Positions 54,340-64,000 of a DNA stretch of 64,000 bases are shown here, piece by piece. A model generated the notes under the pieces. It was given only the letters and a program-made list of their open reading frames with translations. It ran no database searches and was not told the origin of the DNA. Each line of letters opens with the position of its first letter. Positions within the stretch are counted from its first letter, which is position 1. The position numbers and the translations under genes were made by a program. Source of the DNA: Aegilops tauschii subsp. strangulata (taxonomy: Eukaryota; Streptophyta; Magnoliopsida; Poales; Poaceae). The DNA lies in assembly GCF_002575655.3 (NCBI RefSeq), contig NC_053035.3:505640601-505704600 (forward strand), given 5' to 3'.

Positions 54340-54600
54340 GTCTAGGGTTCATCGGAGAGGACACATGTGGGGTCGGAGTGAGCCGGGCTGACGAGACGGA
54401 CGCACCTGGGCGCGCCCAAACCACCCATATGAGGGGCACCAGACACCCCAAACGTTTGAGAACGATTTGAGGCGCCCAAATGGATCGGTTTTTTTATGAT
54501 CGATCAGCCCGCCCGGATGATTGACGCGGGTTTGAGGCCCCGGTTGTGCATGTTGTAACCTACTTTCACTTGGGTACGTATGCCGCTAGCTGGTTCGTTC
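54340..54600 (-). mobile_element. Harbinger terminal fragment
   Basis: The reverse complement (GGGGCCTCAAACCCGCGTCA ... GGCGCCTCAAAT) parallels 50,340-50,520 (CCCGCCTCAAACGCCC ... GTGCCTCAAATGG). It is the same subterminal class in opposite orientation. Confidence 0.55.
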
Positions 54601-55530
54601 GATCGTTTTCAACAAACTACCCCTTTTTTCGTAGTAATACGTGTCTCATTAATAAAATAAAGGTTCACTTACAAGCCACGTAAACATCGACATTACAAGA
54701 CTGAAAAGATAGAATAATCCTATGCAAAAAAACAGCGCGTGTCCCTCTTCACTCAGGAAGAGAAGACATATCACCACTCCACCCGAGCTCGACGCGGCTC
54801 CATCGTTGATCAGCAGCTTTACTGACTTCCAAAATAGTTTGCCTGAAGCAGAACCATTGCCGTTGAAAGAATCATATCGGAGCAACATGTCCCCGGACAC
54901 GCCATCAAACTTTAGAACTGACAACCCCGCACGACTACGATGTCGGAGGAGGAAACCAGAACTGTCAGCCTCTAACCACAAACCCAGCACAAGATGCACC
55001 ATCTTCCAGCTGTCAGTTGCGTCGACAACCGTCTGCGCGTACTCCTGGATGAAAAAACCTCCCTGCTCCACCATGACGCCGGAGACAACGCCGCAGCAAC
55101 GGGGACAGAGCAGAAGGAGAGACACACCTAATGAAGTCGCCGCGCCTCGTCGACACCATCCATGAACCCTAACGCCGCCAATCTAAAGGATTGACAAACA
55201 CATGATGCCATCAACTCCGAGACGCCGCCATGAAGGGCACCACCGGTGTGAGAGTGAAGTTGAGGCAGATTTATTCGTTCGGGCGCCGCTCTCACCACCC
55301 CAACGGCGCATCATGACCTACAAATCCAAACCCTAACTACAGAGCGGAGCAACGGGGTCCCCCACTCCCTCCTGCCGCCGGAGCAGCAGCCGGAGGGAGA
55401 GGGGGCCAGTGCCCTCGCCGGTGGAGATCGGTGGAAGGAGATTGCCTCCCTAGTTGCCTGGCTCATGGCGGCGGCTAGGGTAGGAAAATGAATTGAATCT
55501 GACTAGGGCACCACAAGTAGCATGCTCCTA
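54601..55530. other. Unclassified repeat sequence, no supportable gene
   Basis: A 158-codon minus-strand ORF (54649-55125) is present but contains no recognisable domain and is likely chance or repeat-derived. The CAACAAACTAC(C/G)CC motif occurs both at 54609 and 52709, part of a wider duplicated context. Confidence 0.4.
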
Positions 55531-55739
55531 TACGTGGGCGTGGGGTATATATGCCACATTGTTCTATTAACCTGTTTCTTTTAATTTCTAGTCCCTCTGT
55601 TCCGAAATAGTTGTCGTCGGGGGATTCTAGTACAACTTCCGTCGCGTTAGGATATTTGTGCCGTTTCCGAAACTACCCTCCCGTTCGCTCACTCGCTCTC
55701 GCTCACCCACTCTCTCCCGACTCCTCCCGAATCCCTAGC

Positions 55740-56165
55740 TCATCGCCGCCGGCACCTCTCCTCGCACGCGTCGCCGACGATGGGTGAGCAGCTTGCCGCG
55801 CCCACGAAGAAGAAGAGCGCGAAGAGGCCGAGCACAGGGGGGGGGGGGGGGGGAGGGCCGGGAGCGGGGGCGGGGCGGGGAGCGGGTGGATGACGCCCAG
55901 CTGGGTCAGCAGCTTGGAGACCAGCGGGTTCTCGCCGCCGGTGCGGTAGCCCCCCGCCGCGAAGGCCGGGGAGGGGCGTGCGGGGGAGGCGGAGGTGGAA
56001 GGTGGTGGGGTCTGCTCGGGGACCGCCGCTCTCCGCCGCGAAGGCCGGGGAGGGGCGTGCGAGGGAGGTGGAGGTGGACTGTGGTTGAGGTTGCCGGCGG
56101 AGAGCCGGGCTGCGCGCCGCGGCGGAAAGGCGTCCGCTTTGCGGACGGGGAGGCATCGTCAAAGT
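55740..56165 (+). other. GC-rich, exon-like block with internal 29-bp repeat and a G17 run
   Basis: A frame starts MGEQLAAPTKKKSAKRPSTG at 55779 and then runs into 17 consecutive G (55837-55853). CCGCCGCGAAGGCCGGGGAG occurs at 55953 and 56036. The pyrimidine-rich sequence just upstream (55680-55735) looks like a plant 5' UTR. It may be the first exon of a gene whose later part is the ANTH fragments downstream, but no continuous protein can be read. Confidence 0.4.
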
Positions 56166-56315
56166 GAACAGTGACTACTCCATGTTCAGATTTGCTCCCT
56201 GTTCTCTGTTCTACACGAGGTACCATCTCGCTCTCTGTTTTGCACTGCCCATGTTCAGATTTACTCCTCCTAGGATTAGTTCTTCTTATTCTTCTTCTTA
56301 TTAATTATCGCTCTT

Positions 56316-57126
56316 TGTAACAGAAGTGGACATCGCAATCGTCAAGGCCACGAATCATGTGGAGTGCCCTGCAAAGGAGAAGTGCATCAAATGTTCCAGT
56401 ACTATGAGTTTGTTACCTCTGATGTACTCTTAATTATCGCTCTTTTGTTACCTCTTTGTAACAGAAGCTGGACATCGCAATCGTCAAGCCAGGATATCTA
56501 GTGCCTGTATTTGATCTTTGGCACACCAACGGAATCATGAATAAGGTAGTTCAGTTATATTTTTCGGCTCTTTTATGTTGGTCTCCATGTGTTCCTGTTT
56601 TGAAATATCTTTACTTTGGCCTTTTTTTAGCGGGAAGAAAATTGATGCCATGCGGAGAACATAAGGTATGTAACTTATTTTCAATCACAAGATGTGGAAT
56701 GATTTCCAAGATTAATAATAAAACAATGATCGACGATGGTTTGAGGTTTGAGCTGAATGAAGCTAACCTTGTGCAATTACCTCATGAATATGATTTGTAG
56801 CGGAAGACTGTTGGTTTTGTAACCGTTCTCCCAAGCGCTGTGGATAGCTATGCATTCTGTCAGCTGCAACTCGTTTTTTTCTCTCTACTGAACCGATGCG
56901 CCGACTAGCGGCTATATCTTCCGATGAACCGAAGCAATTTGAGATTGTAAGCAGGTGATGTGCTGTATTGTCCTCCTCTTAATTGCTCTGTTTTTCGGTT
57001 TTAGTAACAAGCAACTCAACAACATGCATCTCTATCTTCACACTGCAGACAGCATGATGTGCTGTAACGCTAACTGGAAGTGCATAATTTGATCATTTTT
57101 CTGTTGGAGTGCCCTGCAAAGGAGAA
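56316..57126 (+). pseudogene. Scrambled exon fragments of a clathrin assembly (ANTH/CALM-type) gene
   Basis: At 56323-56391 the frame reads EVDIAIVKATNHVECPAKEKC, the conserved start of the ANTH domain that binds membrane PIP2 in clathrin assembly proteins. A partial repeat at about 56466-56490 reads KLDIAIVK, and a third piece at about 57106-57126 reads VECPAKEN. Each of the first two follows the same TTGTAACAG acceptor-like sequence. The rest of the ANTH domain is missing. Duplication and reshuffling by transposons is the likely cause. Confidence 0.6.
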
Positions 57127-57135
57127 CCTTGTTAG

Positions 57136-58795
57136 TGTTGGAGAATGTAGTAATTTTAAAAAATTTCCTACGCACACGCAAGATCATGGTGATGCATAGC
57201 AACGAGAGGGGAGAGTGTGTCTACGTACCCTCGTAGACCGAAAGAGGAAGCGTTATATCAACGCGGTTGATGTAGTCGTACGTCTTCACGATCCGACCGA
57301 TCCAAGTACCGAAAGCACGACACCTCCGAGTTCTGCACACGTTCGGCTCGGTGACGTCCTCGCCTTCTCGATCCAGTAAGAGGGGCGAAGTAGTAGATGA
57401 GTTCCGGCAGCACGACGGCGTGGTGACGGTGTTGGTGAAGAACAATGTTCGCAGGGTTTCGCCTAAGCACTACAAAAACTATGATGGAGAATAAACTAGA
57501 GGAGACGGGGTTGCCGGCACACGGCTTGGTGTTTCTTGATGTCCCTTGGGTGCTAGCCCTACCCCTCTATTTATATGTTGAGCCTTGGGGTCAAAAATTG
57601 GAGTAAAAGCCTCCACAAAGTCGGTTTCACCCGAAAGGCAAGAGTCCTTCTCGGACTCTAGGGCCAGACACCAGGGTTCCCGGAGTCTGGACCCAGACGC
57701 CAGGGACCCTGGCATCTGGCCCCTGGACTCCGCAAAACTTCCTTTTGCGCTTTCCAAAAACCTCGTGGGCTTTCCCCTTTGGCCCAGATAAAGTGTTCTC
57801 GTGCCCAAACATTTCGGGAAACATCCGGAACCCCTTCCGATGGATTCCGGAACCTTTCCGGAGATCAAACACTACTATCCACATATCAATCTTTACTTCC
57901 GGACCATTCCGGAGTTCCTCGTCATATCCATGATCTCATCCAAAACTCCGAACAACATTCGGTCACCAACATACATAACTCATAGTACTATATCGTCAAC
58001 GAACGTTAAGCGTGCGGACCCTATGGGTTCGAGAACTACGTAGACATGACCGAGACACCTCTCTGGTCAATAACCAATAGCGGGACCTGGATGCCCATAT
58101 TGGCTCCTACATATTCTACAAAGATCTTTATCGGTCAGACCGCATAACAACATACGTTGTTCCCTTTGTCATCGGTATGTTACTTGCCCGAGATTCGATC
58201 GTTGGTATCTCAATACCTAGTTCAATTTCGTTACCGGCAAGTCTCTTTACTCGTTCCGTAATACATCATCCCACAACTAACTCATTAGTTACAATGCTTG
58301 CAAGGCTTATAGTGATGTGCATTACTAAGTGGGCCCAGAGATACCTCTCCGACAATCGAAGTGACAAATCCTAATCTCGAAATACGCCAACCCAACAAGT
58401 ACCTTTGGAGACACCTGTAGAGCACCTTTATAATCACCCAGTTACGTTGTGATGTTTGGTAGTACACAAAGTGTTCCTTCGGTAAACGGGAGTTGCATAA
58501 TCTCATAGTCATAGGAACATGTATAAGTCATGAAGAAAGCAATAGCAGAATACTCAACGATCGTGTGCTAAGCTAACGGAATGGGTCAAGTTAATCACAT
58601 CATTCTCCTAATGATGTGATCACGTTAATCAAATGACAACTCATGTCAATGGCTAGGAAACATAACCATCTTTGATCATCGAGCTAGTCAAGTAGAGGCA
58701 TACTAGTGACACTCTGTTTGTTTATATGTTCACACATGTATTACGTTTCCGGTTAATACAATTCTAGCATGAATAATAAACATTTATCATGAGAA
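57136..58795 (-). repeat. 3' LTR of Copia B (terminal part deleted)
   Basis: Starts TGTTGGAGAATGTAG and follows the Copia A LTR through ATGTTACTTGCCCGAG (about 58178) to CATTTATCATGAGAATAAAG. The LTR end with CCTCTAGGGCATA and the adjacent polypurine tract are missing. The region 57590-57780 differs from Copia A and may be subfamily-specific. Confidence 0.85.
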
Positions 58796-61535
58796 TAAAG
58801 AAATAAATAATAATCTAGTTCACATCGCCATGTGATTTAACACCAATAGTTCACATCGTCATGTGACCAACACCCAAAGGGTTTACTAGAGTCAATAATC
58901 TCGTTCACATCGCTATGTGATTAACACCCAAAGAGTACTAAGGTGTGATCATGTTTTGCTTGTGAGAGAAGTTTAGTCAATGGGTCTGCCACATTCAGAT
59001 CCGTATGTATTTTGCAAATTTCTATGTCAACAATGCTCTGCACGGAGCTACTCTAACTAATTGCTCCCACTTTCTATATGTATCCAGATTGAGACTTAGA
59101 GTCATCTGGATCAGTGTCAAAACTTGCATCGACGTAATCCTTTACGACGAACCTTTTGTCACCTCCATAATCGAGAAACATATCCTTATTCCACTAAGGA
59201 TAATTTTGACCGCTGTCCAGTGATCTACTCCTAGATCACTATTGTACTCCCTTGCCAAAATCAGTGGTAGGGTATACAATAGATTTGGTACACAGTATGG
59301 CATACTTTATAGAACCTATGGATAAGGCATAGGGAATGACTTTCATTCTGTTTCTATCTTCTGCCGTGGTCGGGCTTTGAGTCTTACTCAATTTCACACC
59401 TTGTAACACAGGCAAGAACTATTTCTTTGACTGTTCCATTTTGAACTACTTCAAAATCTTGTCAAGGTATGTACTCATTGAAAAAACTTATCAAGCGTCT
59501 TGATCTATCTCTATAGATCTTGATGCTCAATATGTAAGCAGTTTCATCGAGGTCTTTCTTTGAAAAAACTCCTTTTAAACACTCCTTTATGCTTTACAGA
59601 ATAATTCTACATTATTTCCTATCAACAATATGTCATTCACATATACTTATCAGAAATGCTGTAGTGCTCCCACTCACTTTCTTGTAAATACAAGCTTCAC
59701 CGCAAGTCTGTATAAAACTATATGCTTTGATCAACTTATCAAAGCGTATATTCCAACTCCGAGATGCTTGCACCAGTCCATAGATGGATCGCTGGAGCTT
59801 GCATATTTTGTTAGCACCCTTAGTACTATTGACAAAACCTTCTGGTTGCATCATATACAACTCTTCTTCAATAAGTCCATTAAGGAATGCAGTTTTGTTT
59901 ATCCATTTGCTAGATTTCATAAAATGAGGCAATTGCTAACATGATTCGGACAGACTTAAGCATCGCTACGAGTGAGAAAATCTCATCGTAGTCAACACCT
60001 TGAACTTGTCGAAAACCTTTTTGCGACAATTTGAGCTTTGTAGATAGTAACACTACTATCAGCGTCCGTCTTCCTCTTGAAAATCCATTTATTCTCAATG
60101 GCTTGCCGATCATCGGGCAAGTCAACCAAAGTCCACACTTTATTCTCATACATGGATCCCATCTCAGATTTCATGGCCTCAAGCCATTTTGCGGAATCTG
60201 GGCTCACCATCGCTTCTTCATAGTTCGTAGGTTCGTCATGGTCTAGTAACATAACCTCCAGAACAGGATTACCGTACCACTCTGGTGCGGATCTTACTCT
60301 GGTTGACCTACGAGGTTCGGTAGTAACTTGATCTGAAGTTACATGATCATCATCATTAGCTTCCTCACTAATTGGTGTAGTAGTCACAGGAACAGATTTC
60401 TGCGATGAACTACTTTCCAATAAGGGAGCAGGTACAGTTACCTCATCAAGTTCTACTTTCCTCCCACTCACTTCTTTCGAGAGAAACTCCTTCTCTATAA
60501 AGGATCCATTCTTAGCAACGAATGTCTTGCCTTCGGATATGTGATAGAAGGTGTACCCAACTGTCTCCTTTGGGTATCCTATGAAGACGCACTTCTCCGA
60601 TTTGGGTTTGAGCTTATCAAGATGAAACGTTTTCACATAAGCATCGCAACTCCACACTTTAAGAAATGACAGCTTAGGTTTCTTGCCAAACCATAGTTCA
60701 TATGGTGTCGTCTCAACGGATTTAGATCGTGCCCTATTTAACGTGAATGCAGCTATCTCTAATGCATAACCCCAAAACGATAGTGGTAGATCGGTAAGAG
60801 ACATCATAGATCGCACCATATCTAATAAAGTACGGTTATGACGTTCGGACACACCATTACACTGTGGTGTTCCAGGTGGCGTGAGTAGTGAAACTATTTC
60901 ACATTGTTTTAACTGAAGGCCAAACTCGTAACTCAAATATTTTACCTCTGCGATCATATCGTAGAAACTTTTATTTTCTTGTTACGACGATTCTCCACTT
61001 CACTCTGAAATTCTTTGAACTTTTCAAATGTTTCAGACTTGTGTTTCATCAAGTAGATATACCCATATCTGCTCAAATCATCTGTGAAGGTCAGAAAATA
61101 ACGATACTTGTCGTGAGCCTTAACACTCATCGGACCGCATACATCAGTATGTATTATTTTCAATAAGTTAGTTGCTCGCTCCATTGTTCCGGAGAACGGA
61201 GTCTTAGTCATCTTGCCCATGAGGCATGGTTCGCAAGCATCAAGTGATTCCAAAAGTCCATCAGCATGGAGTTTCTTCATGCGCTTTACACCAATATGAC
61301 CTAAACGGCAGTCCCATAAATAAGTTGCACTATCATTATTAACTTTGCATTTTTTGGCTTCAATATTATGAAAATGTGTATCATCACGATCGAGATCCAA
61401 CAAACCATTTTCATTGGGTGTATGACCATAGAAGGTCTTATTCATGTAAACAGAACAACAATTATTCTCTAACTTACATGAATAACCGTATTGCAATAAA
61501 CATGATCCAATCATATTCATGCTCAACGCAAACAC
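58796..61535 (-). pseudogene. Copia B pol region: integrase and reverse transcriptase, broken
   Basis: Integrase is read at 61535-60954 (CRLGHIGVKRMKKLHADG, ACEPCLMGK, HTDVCGPM) with the catalytic Asp kept. The first histidine of the zinc-binding motif is in a changed context (WDCRLGH). The frame then shifts near 60957. Integrase C-terminus plus the GKKPKLSFLKVWSCDAYVK region continues at 60957-60005, shifts again near 60005, and the reverse transcriptase resumes at 60149-59910 and 59932-59633. Toward 58800 the RNase H region is full of stops. Substitutions differ from those in Copia A, so the two copies decayed separately. Confidence 0.85.
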
Positions 61536-61599
61536 TAAATAACATTTATTTTAGGTTCAACACTAATCCCGAAAGTATAGGGAGTGTGCGATGATGATC

Positions 61600-62604
61600 A
61601 TATCAATCTTGGAACCACTTCCAACACACATCGTCACCTCGCCCTTAACTAGTTTCTATTCATTCTGCAACTCCCGTTTCAAGTTACTACTCTTAGCAAC
61701 TGAACCAGTATCAAATACCGAGGGGTTGCTATAAACACTAGTAAAGTACACATCAATAACATGTATATCAAATATAGCTTTGTTCACTTTGCCATCCTTC
61801 TTATCCACCAAATACTTGGGGCAGTTCCGCTTCCAGTGACCAGTCCCTTTGCAGTAGAAGCACTCAGTCTCAGGCTTAGGTCCAGACTTGGGCTTCTTCA
61901 CTTGAGCAGCAACTTGCTTGCCGTTCTTCTTGAAGTTCCCCTTCTTCCCTTTGCCCTTTTCTTGAAACTAGTGGTCTTGTCAACCATCAACACTTGATGT
62001 TTTTCTTGATTTCTACCTTCGTCGATTTCAGCATCACGAAGAGCTTGGGAATCATTTCCGTTAGCCCTTGCATATTATAGTTCATCACGAAGTTCTAGTA
62101 ACTTGGTGATAGTGACTAGAGAACTCTGTCAATCACTATCTTATCTGGAAGATTAACTCCCACTTGATTCAAGCGATTGTAGTACCCAGACAATCTGAGC
62201 ACATGCTCACTGCTTGAGCTATTCTCCTCCATCTTTTAGCTATAGAACTTGTTGGAGACTTCACATCTCTCAACTCGGGTATTTTCTTGAAATATTAACT
62301 TCAACTCCTGGAACATATCATATGGTCCATGATGTTCAAAACATCTTTGAAGTCCCGATTCTAAGCCGTTAAGCATGGTGCACTAAACTATCAAGTAGTC
62401 ATCATATTGAGCTAGCCAAACGTTCATAACGTCTGCATCTGCTCCTGCAATAGGTCTGTCACCTAGCGGTGCATCAAGGACATAATTCTTCTGTGCAGCA
62501 ATGAGGATAAACCTCAGATCACGGATCCAATCCGCATCATTGCTACTAACATCTTTCAACTTAGTTTTCTCTAGGAACATATATAAAACATAGGGAAGCA
62601 ACAA
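61600..62604 (-). pseudogene. Copia B gag and protease remnant
   Basis: The Gag N-terminus is at 62604-62383 (LEKTKLKDVSSNDADWIRDL, PLGDRPIAGADADVMNVW). The zinc knuckle CFYCKGTGHWKRNCPKY is intact at about 61860-61810, and a protease-like VFDTGS follows. Stops and frame changes separate the parts. Confidence 0.8.
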
Positions 62605-63825
62605 CGCGATCTATTGATCTACAACATAGATATGCTAATACTACCAAGACTAAGTTCATGATAAATTAAAGTTCAATTAATCATATTACTTAAGAACTCC
62701 CACTTAGATAGAAAACCTCTAATCCTCTAAGTGATCACGTGATCCAAATCAACTAAACCATAACCGATCATCATGTGAAATGGAGTAGCTTTCAATGGTG
62801 AACATCATTATGTTGATCATATCTACTATGATTCACGCTTAACCTTTCGGTCTCAGTGTTCCGAGGCCATATCTGCATATGCTAGGCTCGTCAAGTTTAA
62901 CCTGAGTATTCTGCGTGTGCAAAACTGGCTTGCACCCGTTGTAGATGGACATAGAGCTTATCACACCCGATCATCACGTGGTGTCTGGGCACGACGAACT
63001 TTGGCAACGGTGCATACTCAGGGAGAACACTTTTTTCTTGAAATTTAGTGAGAGATCATCTTATAATGCTACCGTCAACCAAAGCAAGATAAGATGCATA
63101 AAAGATAAACATCACATGCAATCAATATAAGTGATATGATATGGCCATCATCATCTTGTGCTTGTGATCTCCATCTCCGAAGCACCGTCATGATCACCAT
63201 CGTCACCGGCGCGACACCTTGATCTTCATCGTAGCATCGTTGTCGTCTCGCCAAAGTTATGCTTCTACGACTATCGCTACCGCTTAGTGATAAAGTAAAG
63301 CATTACAGGGCGATTGCATTGCATACAATAAAGCGACAACCATATGGCTCCTGCCAGTTGTCGATAACTCGGTTACAAAACATGATCATCTCATACAATA
63401 AAATATAGCATCATGCCTTGACAATATCACATCACAACATGCCCTGCAAAAACAAGTTACACATCCTCTACTTTATTGTTGCAAGTTTTATGTGGCTGCT
63501 ACGGGCTGAGCAAGAACCGTTCTTACCTACGCATCAAAACCACAACGATAGTTCGTCAAGTTAGTGATGTTTTAACCTTCTCAAGGACCGGGCGTAGCCA
63601 CACTCGGTTCAACTAAATTTGAGAGAAACTGACACCTGCCAGCCACCTGTGTGCAAAGCTCGTCGGTAGAATCAGTCTCGCGTAAGCGTACGCGTAATGT
63701 CGGTCCAGGCCGCTTCATCCAACAATACCGCCGAACCAAAGTATGACATGCTGGTAAGCAGTATGACTTGTATCGCCCACAACTCACTTGTGTTCTACTC
63801 GTGCATATAACATCTACGCATAAAA
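62605..63825. other. Copia B 5' untranslated leader
   Basis: Matches 30901-32221. No gene is supported. Confidence 0.7.
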
Positions 63826-63841
63826 CCAGGCTCTGATACCA
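63826..63841 (-). promoter_or_regulatory. Primer-binding site of Copia B
   Basis: Minus-strand TGGTATCAGAGCCTGG directly follows the 5' LTR and matches the 3' end of initiator-Met tRNA, the usual primer for this group. Confidence 0.9.
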
Positions 63842-63842
63842 C

Positions 63843-64000
63843 TGTTGGGGAACGTAGTAATTTCAAAAAAATTCCTACGCACACGCAAGATCATGGTGAT
63901 GCATAGCAACGAGAGGGGAGAGTGTGTCCACGTACCCTCATAGACCAAACGCGGAAGCGTTATATCAACGCGGTTGATGTAGTCGTACGTCTTCACGGTC
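63843..64000 (-). repeat. 5' LTR of Copia B, partial
   Basis: Begins TGTTGGGGAACGTAGTAATT and continues beyond the window. It matches 57136-57295. Confidence 0.9.

Larger units (their letters stand above)
57136..64000 (-). mobile_element. Ty1/Copia retrotransposon B, incomplete in window
   Basis: Same family and orientation as Copia A. The 3' LTR is at left (57136-about 58795), the internal region follows, and the 5' LTR begins at 63843 and continues past the window. The junction of the 3' LTR and polypurine tract has been deleted. No CACTA is present in its LTR at the site occupied in Copia A. Target duplication cannot be checked because the right end is outside the window. Confidence 0.88.

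Noticed and set aside
54649..55125. 158-codon minus-strand ORF as a host gene
   Set aside because: Ser/Leu-rich frame without domain support, flanked by transposon ends.

Overview
This window is nuclear DNA from a grass of the wheat/barley tribe (Triticeae). The evidence is a small set of intron-bearing plant genes set in dense nested transposons, with BARE/WIS/Angela-like Copia LTRs, CACTA elements, Stowaway MITEs, Helitrons, a LINE and relics of PIF/Harbinger ORF1. The species and chromosome cannot be told from the sequence alone. Product names rest on motif recognition. Exon joins were checked by hand for GT-AG borders and for codon phase.

Gene island, 1-17,089. A complete two-exon alpha-carbonic anhydrase gene (minus strand, 5434-6384) follows two upstream copies of a chimera. 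In each chimera the last third of the carbonic anhydrase gene is fused, at the same breakpoint, to unrelated sequence carrying an opposite-strand ORF. A 39-bp direct repeat that starts at the carbonic anhydrase stop codon separates the units, and a PIF/Harbinger ORF1 pseudogene sits between units 1 and 2. Next come a 12-exon Notchless-like WD40 gene (NLE, 60S ribosome assembly, minus strand, 7985-13368) and a 5-exon LSM8 gene (U6 snRNP, plus strand, 13702-15425). These two are head to head over a 333-bp shared promoter with site II motifs and a telo-box. The last gene is a secreted CAP/PR-1-like protein with a long mucin-like linker (minus, 15935-16867).

Repeat region, 17,100-25,372. A 5'-truncated LINE, bounded by a 10-bp target-site duplication (TSD) and a poly-A tail, is split by a 1.5-kb CACTA element with its own TSD. 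After it lie relics of Harbinger ORF1, a second LINE fragment, and a non-autonomous Helitron on the minus strand.

Nested complex, 25,368-47,798. One Copia retrotransposon (minus strand, TSD CTTTG) spans 22.4 kb because its 5' LTR carries two CACTA insertions: a 1.9-kb one (TSD TAC) and an 11.9-kb one (TSD GAT). The large CACTA holds a TNP2-type transposase with one internal stop, a five-exon second gene (plant En/Spm transposase domain plus Ulp1-like fold), and a small ORF joining an RNase H1 hybrid-binding-like domain to a C-terminal hydrophobic segment. It also contains a tRNA-like segment, a near-perfect 82-nt hairpin and an apparent captured gene fragment.

Right arm, 47,799-64,000. This holds Harbinger relics and a degenerate ORF1, a Stowaway MITE whose empty site is present 2.5 kb away, a second Helitron in the opposite orientation, scrambled copies of an ANTH-domain (clathrin assembly) exon, and a second Copia element. 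That element has an intact initiator-Met primer-binding site but has lost the LTR/polypurine junction, and it runs off the window end.
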